Part shown: positions 8,537 to 15,812 of the stretch, in pieces
How positions within the stretch are numbered: position 1 is the stretch's first letter
Layout: each line of letters begins with the position of its first letter
NCBI GenBank assembly: GCA_001515185.1
Contig: LQHI01000069.1
Location: forward strand, 1 to 20,443
Reading direction: 5' to 3'
Length of the DNA stretch: 20,443 nucleotides
Source of the DNA: Hadesarchaea archaeon DG-33
GTDB lineage: Archaea > Hadarchaeota > Hadarchaeia > Hadarchaeales > Hadarchaeaceae
Program-made: the position numbers and the translations under genes
Notes under the pieces: model-generated
Databases searched by the model: none
The model's input: the letters and a program-made list of their open reading frames with translations, nothing else
Told to the model about the DNA's origin: nothing

Positions 8537-9607
8537 GTGAAGATAGTCGAGAAGCTCAAACTTGGCCAACTGGCGACCTTCCTCATAAATAAGCGACTTC
8601 CCGTTTACAACTGGTTCTATTTCAAAGAGGCGTTCTCCCGAGACCTCGTGTTTCTACTTGCTGAAACTTGGGGACTTGGCGAAGGACAACTTGGGGTAGA
8701 CGGCATCGGTTATGATGTACATCCAATCATGTTGTTCGCATCGCGCGTGAAACTAAGGGATTACGATGTGGAGGAGCTCAGGGCAGCTGTCCGAGTGTTG
8801 ATGAAATCGAAGTTCGAGAAACTAGAAGTTGAAGTGCCTGGTTTCGTCGCGCGCGTTTTTCCAAAAATCTTGCTGGAAGACATCGCATTCTTCAAGCGAG
8901 AGATACTAGAGGTTGAAAACGAGAAGGTTCGCGAATTTCTGTTACTCGGGTTGATGAACGCGGCGATGCGATGCAGCTGGGCGCACAAGGATGGCGCGGC
9001 GATAAGGGTCGTCAAGAAGCCGACGCATTCCCTTCGAAACGTGCTCAAAAGACAACTCCTGTACATGTGTAGCGATGTCGAGCGATTCAAGGGAAAGGCC
9101 TGCAAGGTAACGGTCGAGCACTGCGACGCAAGGAAGCTTAAGCTGGCCGAAGAGAGCGTCGATGCAGTCGTTACCTCTCCGCCCTACCTGAACAAACGGG
9201 AGTACATCAACGCGTACCGTATCGAGCAGCAGTTGTTGGACTTGGATGCTCCAGCTTCAGATCAGCTCATCGGCGTGCGCGAGGGTGGTGCTGTGGAGGA
9301 TTTTTCTGAAGTTGGAGAATTTGTTGAGGGAGAACCGATCGAAGCGAAACTTTACTTCAAGGACATGTTCGCGGTGATCAAGGAGCTTTGTCGCGTCTGC
9401 AAGCACGGGGCAAGAGTTTGTTTGGTGGCATCAGATGGATGTTTCCCGGAAGATGTTGTTGATGTATGCGAAACGCTTAGCAGGCTTGCCGAACGTGCCG
9501 GGTTCAGGGCAAAGCGCGTGATCGTGGTAAACAAGCGATTCTGTACAACCCCCGCGAGAAAGAAGGTCGGAATAGCGCGGGAGAGCCTGCTGATGTGGGA
9601 GCGGTGA
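8537..9607 (+). CDS. SPPY-type DNA methyltransferase-like protein lacking the SAM-binding motif I
   Basis: The product is 356 residues from GTG 8537, with GGAAGG seven bases upstream. Catalytic motif IV is SPPY (214-217) followed by the N-x-R-x-Y-x-N-A-Y-R-I-E-Q-Q-L context of archaeal amino-methyltransferase-like proteins (COG0863/COG1041 type). The N-terminal F-S-R-D-L-V (33-38) and G-x-D-V-H-P (58-63) segments normally flank a V-L-D-P-F-x-G-S-G-T-T loop that binds S-adenosylmethionine. Here those flanks are joined directly at about residues 50-53 and the loop is missing. The C-terminal part is otherwise typical. It lies 16 bases after rfcL on the same strand, so it is probably co-transcribed. 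There is no restriction enzyme next to it. It may be inactive, or may have another role such as RNA modification. Confidence 0.7.
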   Translation: MKIVEKLKLGQLATFLINKRLPVYNWFYFKEAFSRDLVFLLAETWGLGEGQLGVDGIGYDVHPIMLFASRVKLRDYDVEELRAAVRVLMKSKFEKLEVEVPGFVARVFPKILLEDIAFFKREILEVENEKVREFLLLGLMNAAMRCSWAHKDGAAIRVVKKPTHSLRNVLKRQLLYMCSDVERFKGKACKVTVEHCDARKLKLAEESVDAVVTSPPYLNKREYINAYRIEQQLLDLDAPASDQLIGVREGGAVEDFSEVGEFVEGEPIEAKLYFKDMFAVIKELCRVCKHGARVCLVASDGCFPEDVVDVCETLSRLAERAGFRAKRVIVVNKRFCTTPARKKVGIARESLLMWER

Positions 9608-9672
9608 AGCGAGCGTTTTCACTGAGATGAAACCTTGGCAAACATCTTCGGCCTTCGGAAAGAACGTGTGTT

Positions 9673-9694
9673 AAAAATAGGTTGCAGTGTTTTT
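9673..9694. terminator. Back-to-back oligo-T signals between convergent genes
   Basis: Five A residues at 9673-9677 read as TTTTT for the minus-strand genes ending at 9700, and five T residues at 9690-9694 serve the plus-strand gene ending at 9607. Archaeal RNA polymerase stops at such short T-runs. I see no strong stem-loop. Confidence 0.4.
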
Positions 9695-9699
9695 ATTGA

Positions 9700-9963
9700 C
9701 TAAGATTTCGGGCTTCTGAACCCGATTAAAGTTTGCTTTTCGTCACTTGGTTTCTCTTCGGATTTCTTCTCGAATGAATCTTTTTTCTCGGGCGGATTTT
9801 CTGGTGACTTTTTCGCCCCCACTTCTGTGGCCCCCAGCAGTGCTCCGATGATTTTGCCTACTTTCTCAGCGCCAAGCTCGCTCGTTACGGCTTCGGTCTT
9901 CACTAAGGTAATTTTTAACGCGTCTAAGAGTTCACTATCTATTACAACTTCCTTTTTTGCCAT
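9700..9963 (-). CDS. Small protein of unknown function, paralogue of the upstream gene
   Basis: The product is 87 residues. A strong AAGGAGGTGA lies six bases before the ATG, so it is very likely translated. Residues 1-45 are predicted helical and carry D-x-E-L-L-x-A-L-K and E-L-G-A-E-x-x-x-K-I-I-x-A-L, which also occur in the same order in the gene just upstream. Residues 50-87 are highly charged (Lys/Glu) with P and S and are probably disordered. There is no membrane segment, cysteine pair or recognisable enzyme motif. It is second in a two-gene operon, 22 bases after its neighbour. Function is unknown. The helical module may be a dimerisation or protein-binding unit. Confidence 0.7.
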   Translation of the reverse strand: MAKKEVVIDSELLDALKITLVKTEAVTSELGAEKVGKIIGALLGATEVGAKKSPENPPEKKDSFEKKSEEKPSDEKQTLIGFRSPKS

Positions 9964-9985
9964 TTATTCACCTCCTTGAATCATT

Positions 9986-10393
9986 TTAATAGACTAAATA
10001 CATCTTGTATGTTAAAACTTTCCCGATAAGAGCATGCACTTTTGCTGTAAAGTACCGCCGCTCTGTTTTTTCTGGAGAAAAAATACCCCTTGGTTTGGTA
10101 ACAATATCCATAGCACCGCTAATTTTGAAAAATGGAGGGTCCGCTATTTCTTTAAGGTCGGATGACTCTAAAATTAGATTTTTTATTTTAGCACTTACTT
10201 GGTACTGTTTTATGATCCTTGTTACTTCTCTCTCCGCTTCTTCTAAGTCGATCAGCGGAAAACCCCCCAACGCTTTAATGATCTTATATGTCCTTTCAGC
10301 GCCGAGTTCATCCTTTACAGTCTTAACCCCCATCAGGACGCGTTTCAGCGCCCAGAGGAGTTCATCGTCCATCTCGACCTTCATTTTCGGCAT
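9986..10393 (-). CDS. Small protein of unknown function with the same N-terminal helical module
   Basis: I chose ATG 10393 (135 residues, MPKMKVEMDDELLWALK) because GGAG lies seven bases before it. An in-frame ATG at 10426 adds 11 residues without support. Residues 5-45 match the module of the 87-residue neighbour: D-x-E-L-L-x-A-L-K, a variable middle, then E-L-G-A-E-x-x-x-K-I-I-x-A-L-x-G. Residues 50-135 are different and look alpha/beta, with no cysteines and no membrane helix. The gene is more AT-rich than most around it. The open frame on the opposite strand is longer but has no such support. Function is unknown. Confidence 0.7.
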   Translation of the reverse strand: MPKMKVEMDDELLWALKRVLMGVKTVKDELGAERTYKIIKALGGFPLIDLEEAEREVTRIIKQYQVSAKIKNLILESSDLKEIADPPFFKISGAMDIVTKPRGIFSPEKTERRYFTAKVHALIGKVLTYKMYLVY

Positions 10394-10664
10394 CGTCACA
10401 CTCCATTTCTTTATCATTTGGCCCATTCAGCTGGCCCCTCCGCTAATAACTCTGCGGAATCCGTTAATGATGGTGCGCTCTCTTTATTTTTATTTTTTGA
10501 CGGCAGGTTTCTGAATGGATTCGAACAGCTATATCTGACCCCTTAGGAACTACTTTGTCACGTTTTTCACAATTTTCTTTCCTTGTCCAATCAGCACCAT
10601 TCTCAATCTCCACGCTTGCTCTTGCATCGAGGCGAGGAAGAAAGTAAGAGTGACTCAAGGAGGT
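10394..10664. other. Gene-poor gap (271 bases) upstream of the small paralogue pair
   Basis: A very A-rich stretch on the minus strand (plus 10481-10498) could serve as a TATA region for the two minus-strand genes below it. An open frame on the minus strand (10464-10658) has no ribosome binding site and no recognisable domain, so I did not call it. I found no convincing tRNA or box C/D RNA here. Confidence 0.4.
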
Positions 10665-11456
10665 CTATTGCGTTGACAGAAGTATGCGCTCCATTGCTTT
10701 GTAGCTCGGGTGCGCACGCTCCCTTAGATATTTGATGAATTTCGAAACGGTTCGTGCGTCGGGTTTTAGCACGAGTGATGGATATCGGATGCCTACTAAA
10801 ATAAGTCCTTCCGCTGGCGCTGGCCGCATTGCTTGCTTCGCCTCTCCCTCTAGCATCTTTTTGAGTTCGTCCAAATTGAGTTTGCCCTTGCCCACTGCAA
10901 GCAGTACGTTCACCATTCGCCGTACTTGCTGCCAGAGAAAAGCCCGGGCGATGAAATCAAAGACAAGAATTTCTCGTCCACGAACGCTCGCGTATTTGAT
11001 ATTCCCGAGAGTTGACCGTCCCTGCTCGTGCTTGCAGAGGTACTTGAAGTTGTGAATGCCATTGAGCAATTTTGCGGCTCGGTGAGCGAGAGACAAATCA
11101 AAGTTGAGGGGCGCCTCGCAGACGTAGCGGTAATGTTTGTTCTGTGCTTGTCTCCTAGGATCAAACTCTGATTCAACTTCTGCTACCGCGAGCACTGCGA
11201 TGTCGTCTGGTAAGCAAGCATTGATGAGACTTAAATTTGGTTCCTCGAAGACATTCAATGCCACGACCTGTCCAACCGCGCTGACGCCGCGATCAGTTCG
11301 AGATGCTGTGCGGACTCGTACTTTCTTTAATTCACGATATAACCCGCACCTCTTGAAAGCTTTCAACAGTTCTGCCTCGATGGTAGGTCTGCTCGGCTGC
11401 TTGACGAATCCGAAATACCGCGAGCCATCATACGCAACTCGGAATGCATATCTCAC
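10665..11456 (-). CDS. truA: tRNA pseudouridine synthase A
   Basis: The product is 263 residues from GTG 11456. It isomerises uridines at positions 38-40 of the tRNA anticodon stem. The N-terminal R-V-A-Y-D-G-S-x-Y-x-G-F and the catalytic R-T-D-R-G-V-S-A with Asp55 are intact, as is the later (H/N)-K-x-Y-R-Y region. The length is typical. Its start overlaps the end of moaA by 29 bases, so it is the distal gene of the moeA-mobB-moaA-truA chain. It shares no pathway with the Moco genes, and the link is probably just operon packing. Confidence 0.95.
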   Translation of the reverse strand: MRYAFRVAYDGSRYFGFVKQPSRPTIEAELLKAFKRCGLYRELKKVRVRTASRTDRGVSAVGQVVALNVFEEPNLSLINACLPDDIAVLAVAEVESEFDPRRQAQNKHYRYVCEAPLNFDLSLAHRAAKLLNGIHNFKYLCKHEQGRSTLGNIKYASVRGREILVFDFIARAFLWQQVRRMVNVLLAVGKGKLNLDELKKMLEGEAKQAMRPAPAEGLILVGIRYPSLVLKPDARTVSKFIKYLRERAHPSYKAMERILLSTQ

Positions 11457-12369
11457 GAGTTACACCCTTGAAATATGGCTCCCGTCTCGCGATTGTTTCG
11501 GTGAACGCTTTGCGAGCCCTTTCGAGGTCACCTGCGCTGACAGGGGAAAGCACATCGACTAGGTTATCGTTGCACATCAGGCACGGTTTAAGATAACCGT
11601 CAGGAGTGAGGCGAATGCGGGTGCAATGCATACAGAATTCGGAGTTATGCATTGGCCTGACGATCTCAACCTCTCCATTGGGAAGGATGTACCTTTTCCT
11701 CGCCTGCTTCAATCGACTTTTCTTGATGTCCAAAGCCTGTTCGCGAAGCTTTCGTTCAATTGGTTCTAAGCTCACGTTAAAGCGCTCGTAAATTTCCGCC
11801 GTATCGGGCATTCGAAGTAATTCCAGAATCTGGAGAATTGCCCCGCGACTCAGAGAATACTCAATTACCCGCTCAATATCACCCTCATTAATCCCCCTAA
11901 GGACTAGCATGTTCAACTTCACGGGGCGCAGGCCTGCATCCAACGCGGCGTCTATGCCATCTAGAACGTGCTCAAGCTTCGGTGCACCGGTGATTTTGGT
12001 ATAGACTGAAGGATTCAAAGTATCCAAACTAATGTTAACACGATCAAGTCCAGCCTCTGCCAGTCCTCTCGCTTTCTTGGCGAGTTCAGTTCCGTTGGTT
12101 GTCAACGAAACGTCAACGATGGGGGGCTGGGCTACCGCGGACACTATTTCTTTTATATCATCACGCATCAAGGGTTCTCCACCCGTTAGCTTGACATTTT
12201 TAATACCAAATTCGGATCCTATTCGAACTATTTCACCGATTTCATTCGCTTTCATCTCCTGATCTCCACCTTGGTAGCCCTCTCGATGACAGTAAAAACA
12301 ATTCAGGTTGCACTTGTTCGTAACAGATATTCGCAAGCTGGTGAGTGGCCTCCCATATCTATCTTTCAT
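11428..12369 (-). CDS. moaA: GTP 3',8-cyclase MoaA (molybdenum cofactor step 1)
   Basis: The product is 313 residues. It is a radical SAM enzyme that, with MoaC, turns GTP into cyclic pyranopterin monophosphate. The N-terminal cluster motif is C20-x3-C24-x2-C27, followed by the GGEP motif (K-L-T-G-G-E-P-L). The second, MoaA-specific cluster is C-x2-C-x13-C in the C-terminal part, in the segment ending near K-P-C-L-M-C. The start ATG overlaps the mobB stop by 11 bases. The extreme C-terminus is CIPSCV and lacks the Gly-Gly tail found in many bacterial MoaA proteins. MoaC is not nearby. Confidence 0.95.
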   Translation of the reverse strand: MKDRYGRPLTSLRISVTNKCNLNCFYCHREGYQGGDQEMKANEIGEIVRIGSEFGIKNVKLTGGEPLMRDDIKEIVSAVAQPPIVDVSLTTNGTELAKKARGLAEAGLDRVNISLDTLNPSVYTKITGAPKLEHVLDGIDAALDAGLRPVKLNMLVLRGINEGDIERVIEYSLSRGAILQILELLRMPDTAEIYERFNVSLEPIERKLREQALDIKKSRLKQARKRYILPNGEVEIVRPMHNSEFCMHCTRIRLTPDGYLKPCLMCNDNLVDVLSPVSAGDLERARKAFTETIARREPYFKGVTREICIPSCV

Positions 12370-13093
12370 GCCGAATCACCTCGATTTTTATCTCCTCTCC
12401 CTTAGCGCCTTTCAGAGAGGTCAACATCCCGGCAATGGTCCCAGCTATTAAATCCTGCATGAAAATCTTAAGAGGGACTCGTCTTCCGTCTACAGTAAGC
12501 AGGACGCGGCCAAAGAGTGGTCTGCAGCCGTTTTTCGGAGCCTTCCCAGCTAGAGCTGCGAGAACGAACTCTTTGCAAGTTCCATAACCACAGTCGCCGC
12601 AGTCGAGGCCAGCTGTAGGAGGAAGCGCTTTTTGCTCGACCAAGTCGGCAATCGCTTTGAAATCATCCGGCTCCAGGACCGTTTTTTCGCCGACTCCTTG
12701 GCCCATAAAACCAACCGTGAAATCGTCGTCCAACTCCGACGCTTCGTCCTCATTTCGAGCAACCATTATCTTCACTAAATTTTCAACACTACCGAAGCCC
12801 TCCAATATGACAAAATCGAGATCGCGCAAGCTCGAAAGTATTTCTCCGAGGTCAGGCTTACGTTTCTCCAGAGTCGCAACCTCGTCGGGGCTTATACACA
12901 CTACTGTCTTGCTTCCCGCTTGGGCATGCCGCCAAGTGTCCGTACCAGATTGATCCAACGTGAATCCTTGCTTCGGGACATGCTTCACCGTTCCCACGCG
13001 ATAGCCACGGTTTATCAGCTCTTTGACTAAACCCTCGATTACTTTGGTCTTGCCGCTCTTCTTGCGGCCAGCTATTACTATAGCTCTAAGCAA
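12359..13093 (-). CDS. mobB: Molybdopterin-guanine dinucleotide adapter MobB fused to a four-cysteine Fe-S domain
   Basis: The product is 244 residues if it starts at TTG 13093, with GAGGTG six bases before it; GTG 13102 is an alternative. A P-loop GRKKSGKT (9-16) and the K-H-x-(H/P)-x-x-x-x-x-D-x-x-G-T-D-T region identify MobB, a GTP-binding helper in making or delivering the guanylated cofactor. The C-terminal part adds C165-x2-C168-x4-C173-x16-C190, the pattern of the small 4Fe-4S domain seen in RnfB and CdhD proteins (PF04060-like). The start overlaps the moeA stop by 8 bases. A frame running to 13165 would add an unrelated N-terminus inside moeA. Confidence 0.88.
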   Translation of the reverse strand: MLRAIVIAGRKKSGKTKVIEGLVKELINRGYRVGTVKHVPKQGFTLDQSGTDTWRHAQAGSKTVVCISPDEVATLEKRKPDLGEILSSLRDLDFVILEGFGSVENLVKIMVARNEDEASELDDDFTVGFMGQGVGEKTVLEPDDFKAIADLVEQKALPPTAGLDCGDCGYGTCKEFVLAALAGKAPKNGCRPLFGRVLLTVDGRRVPLKIFMQDLIAGTIAGMLTSLKGAKGEEIKIEVIRHER

Positions 13094-14330
13094 CCTCAAC
13101 ACCTCTGAACAAGTTGACCTCAATGACTTCGCCTTCCTCAACGATTTCCCGATTGAGCAGCACATCGATGTACCCGTCAGCCAGCGAGAGCGCAGTTATC
13201 GCACCCGAGCCCTTGAATAGTGGTTTAGCATAAACTACTCTCCCTTCTCGAACGAGCTTCACGGGCACGAGCTCTCGCCTCCCCCGCGCCGAGATGATTT
13301 TAGATGCTAACTTCGCCTGAACTCTTGCCCGTCCAGCTCGCGGTAAGCCGCTCAGACGCCGAAGGTAAGGTGCAACTAGCTGGTCGAAAACCATCAGTGC
13401 GGAAACCGGATAGCCAGGGAGCCCAAAAATCGGTTTACCTCGCACGACAGTCACGAATGCTGGTTTGCCCGGCTTCATCGCAAGCCCGTGCACAATCACA
13501 CCGGGTTTTCCCATTTGGTCGATTACGGCTGGCGCGATATCCCCTGCACCAGCTGACGACCCCCCTGAGAGTACTACCACATCGCAGGTGGCCAGCCCTC
13601 TTTTGACAAAATTCGCTAGGCTGCGGGGCTCATCCCTCGCGACGCCGAGATAGTTAGCCTCACCCCCGCAGAGTTCGACTGCCCGACAGATCGCGGGTCC
13701 GTTTACATCGTAGATTTTGCCCCACCTGAGTGAGGAGCCAGCGCTGACCAATTCGGCGCCGCTTGATATCACCGCGACTTTGGGGGGTGAGTACACTTCT
13801 GCACGTTTTCTCCCGATTGCCGCGAGCGTTCCAAGTACTTGGGGCGTTATCACTCCTCCTGCGCCCAAAACCTTCGTCCCATGTTTAATCTCTGAACCTC
13901 GCTTGGCGATGTTCTCCTCTGGGGCAACCGCACGAAAAATTTGAACGACTTTTGCGCCGACCGTTGAGTATTCAACCATGATTACGGCGTTCGCACCTCT
14001 TGGGATTGGCGCGCCAGTAGAGATCTCGACACACTGTCCCCTGGTTATCTTAAGCTTTGGCCACTCGCCGGCGCGCACGCTACCCACGCAAGTGAGTTCA
14101 ACGGGCGATTCCTCCCCGGCCCCAAACGTGTCCATAGCGCGAACCGCATAGCCATCAAAAACAGCACGATCAAAAGGAGGGACATCAATCTTTGAGACTA
14201 CATCTTCGGCCAGCACGCGCCCAGCCGCCTCATCGAGCGGCATGTTGACCTTTCGTGGTTTGATTCTCCAATGTTTCTCGAGCTTTGCGCAAGCATCCTC
14301 AAGTGTGTCCACGTGGAGAAACTCAGACAT
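13086..14330 (-). CDS. moeA: Molybdopterin molybdenumtransferase MoeA
   Basis: The product is 414 residues from ATG 14330. It inserts molybdate (or tungstate) into adenylated molybdopterin. Conserved regions are P-F-D-R-A-V-F-D-G-Y-A near 60, the S-T-G-A-P-I-P-x-G-A-(N/D) loop, V-x-x-S-G-G-S-S-A-G-A-G-D near 260-270 and M-K-P-G-K-P with G-L-P-G-Y-P-V-S-A near 290-320, then the C-terminal domain IV. An in-frame ATG at 14339 is an alternative start. The gene is first in the chain leading to mobB, moaA and truA. A TATA box about 25 bases upstream implies a leaderless message. Confidence 0.95.
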   Translation of the reverse strand: MSEFLHVDTLEDACAKLEKHWRIKPRKVNMPLDEAAGRVLAEDVVSKIDVPPFDRAVFDGYAVRAMDTFGAGEESPVELTCVGSVRAGEWPKLKITRGQCVEISTGAPIPRGANAVIMVEYSTVGAKVVQIFRAVAPEENIAKRGSEIKHGTKVLGAGGVITPQVLGTLAAIGRKRAEVYSPPKVAVISSGAELVSAGSSLRWGKIYDVNGPAICRAVELCGGEANYLGVARDEPRSLANFVKRGLATCDVVVLSGGSSAGAGDIAPAVIDQMGKPGVIVHGLAMKPGKPAFVTVVRGKPIFGLPGYPVSALMVFDQLVAPYLRRLSGLPRAGRARVQAKLASKIISARGRRELVPVKLVREGRVVYAKPLFKGSGAITALSLADGYIDVLLNREIVEEGEVIEVNLFRGVEVA

Positions 14331-14358
14331 GAATACCATCTTAAGGTTAAGTACTGGG

Positions 14359-14367
14359 CTTAAAATT
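14359..14367 (-). promoter_or_regulatory. TATA box of the moeA-mobB-moaA-truA operon
   Basis: On the minus strand AATTTTAAG lies about 24-33 bases before the two candidate moeA start codons, the distance expected for a leaderless archaeal transcript. No Shine-Dalgarno is visible before either start. I see no clear operator. Confidence 0.45.
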
Positions 14368-14461
14368 TGTCTCATAATTAAGCATTGGTGTTTAACCTAG
14401 AGAAAAAGTCTGCAAAGTAATCTTTTTGTTCAAGGTCCGCGTGAGACAATAAGGCGATAGC

Positions 14462-14824
14462 ATGGTGGCCCTTCGAACCTTAGCGAGTGTGATATTCGCT
14501 GCAATTTTCATCTCGATTTTCGCCGCCCTATACTTACAATATCAGAGCGGGAGCGCGGAGGCCGTTTTCAGGCGCCAGGCCGAGCAACTCGCGCAGCAGG
14601 TAAAGCTTCTGGCAGATCAAGACGCAGGGGCTTCCCTCCCCTTCGACATCGTGGTGCCCCCAAACTGTGAGCTCAGATTCGAGGAGAACCTGGTGGTGAT
14701 CGTGATCGGGCAGGTGCAGGAGAATTTCGATGCAGGCACTGAGGTCAGTGGGCCGACGCTCAGCGGACAACAGATGCGGCTAGCGCTCAAGCGCACGGAG
14801 AACGGGGTGACGATAAGTGTCTGA
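14462..14824 (+). CDS. Small single-pass membrane protein, paralogue of the gene at 2212
   Basis: The product is 120 residues with an N-terminal membrane segment (about 6-26) and a small outside domain. It aligns along its length with the 117-residue product at 2212-2565: R-T-L-A-x-V-I-x-A-A at the start, V-P-x-x-x-x-L-x-F-E in the middle, and matching strands at the end. The next gene starts 8 bases before its stop. It opens a second pilin-like cluster about 12 kb from the first. A minor pilin or pseudopilin role is inferred. Confidence 0.7.
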   Translation: MVALRTLASVIFAAIFISIFAALYLQYQSGSAEAVFRRQAEQLAQQVKLLADQDAGASLPFDIVVPPNCELRFEENLVVIVIGQVQENFDAGTEVSGPTLSGQQMRLALKRTENGVTISV

Positions 14825-15812
14825 TACCTACGAGCTGCCTTTCTACCTGCTCTTCGGGGTTCTCATGGCGATTCTGCTTGCGGGGGTCTTCTTCATGCAG
14901 CTGACGAAGCAGCGGGAATTCGAGGTCAGTGCTCAGGCCCAAGCGCTCGCGGACGATCTAGCCAAAACCTGCTTTTCAGCTCTATCTGGGCAGCAACCCA
15001 CTCTTGATATGCCCTTGCAATTAGCTGGTTCAGGTTATGAGCTCGAAATAGACGAGAACCGCTCGACCTTCATCGTGCGGATAACCGGGGGGACTGGGGC
15101 GGGTGAAAGCTACTGGACCATCGCAAACGTAGTGTTGCAGGTGGAGAACACAATCCTCACACCTGGAGGAAGAGTTTACTTCATGTGCTTAGGTGATATC
15201 GTGCTCGTCAGCGCCTCTCCGATTGAAGCGTTGCCTGAAAACATTCTCCCCACACCCTCAGGCGAACCACCGGAATTCTATTATTCCGCGCGAGAGAACC
15301 AGCGCGAGGCAACGGCAATCATCGCCGCCTACTTTGACGTGTCCCGTGACATTGACGCGTACAAATGGGAAAACAGCGATTCGATACTCGTCCGTGCTGG
15401 TTCGATATTGCTCCGTGTTCAGGGGTACGAAAGCTGGGAAAATGTCGGGCTCATCGATAACGCTTGGATTATTTCAAACATCGAGAACTATGCGGGAGAA
15501 TTTACCGATTCCTTCCCCTGTCCAAGTGCAGAAAACGCTTACTTGAGCGGATGGCTGTACTCTCCCGCGCAGGCGCTTGGCTATTTACGCTCGCGAACTT
15601 GGCGGCGCGCAAGCGATAACGCGGTAGTAAACATACCAAATAACGCATCGATTCGAGCTTCTGCAGTGACCACCAACGTTTTTACTTACCTCACTTGGCG
15701 GGTCGAATTTGAGAGTTACATCTTACACTATCAAGCGATGCCATGGTGGTGTCTGGAAAATACTCCTGGTGTTGTTTTTCAATCGGAGCCCGAGTTAGAA
15801 GCCGTGGTTTAA
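14817..15812 (+). CDS. Membrane-anchored protein of the second pilin-like cluster
   Basis: The product is 331 residues from GTG 14817, overlapping the upstream stop. One hydrophobic segment (about 8-27) is followed by a long outside region with predicted strands and several tryptophans in the C-terminal third. Directly after the membrane segment is an amphipathic helix (about 30-60), the usual stalk of pilin-like proteins. I recognise no enzyme motif. Its stop TAA overlaps the stop of the convergent gene within TTTAA. It may be a larger minor pilin or a tip-like subunit; this rests on context only. Confidence 0.65.
   Translation: MSDTYELPFYLLFGVLMAILLAGVFFMQLTKQREFEVSAQAQALADDLAKTCFSALSGQQPTLDMPLQLAGSGYELEIDENRSTFIVRITGGTGAGESYWTIANVVLQVENTILTPGGRVYFMCLGDIVLVSASPIEALPENILPTPSGEPPEFYYSARENQREATAIIAAYFDVSRDIDAYKWENSDSILVRAGSILLRVQGYESWENVGLIDNAWIISNIENYAGEFTDSFPCPSAENAYLSGWLYSPAQALGYLRSRTWRRASDNAVVNIPNNASIRASAVTTNVFTYLTWRVEFESYILHYQAMPWWCLENTPGVVFQSEPELEAVV

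Noticed and set aside
10005..10514. Plus-strand open frame of 169 codons
   Set aside because: It is antisense to the 135-residue minus-strand gene, which has a ribosome binding site and a paralogue next door; the plus frame has neither.
10464..10515. Box C/D small RNA (ATGATGG ... CTGA)
   Set aside because: The boxes are weak and the interval contains a long T-rich run, which does not fit a stable guide RNA.
10515..10545. tRNA-like segment (GGATTCGAACAGC)
   Set aside because: It looks like a T-loop read from the other strand, but the stem bases do not pair and no anticodon or D arm can be built around it.
10464..10658. Minus-strand open frame of 64 codons
   Set aside because: The start is a TTG without a Shine-Dalgarno and the sequence shows no domain. 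It could be a gene remnant but nothing supports that.
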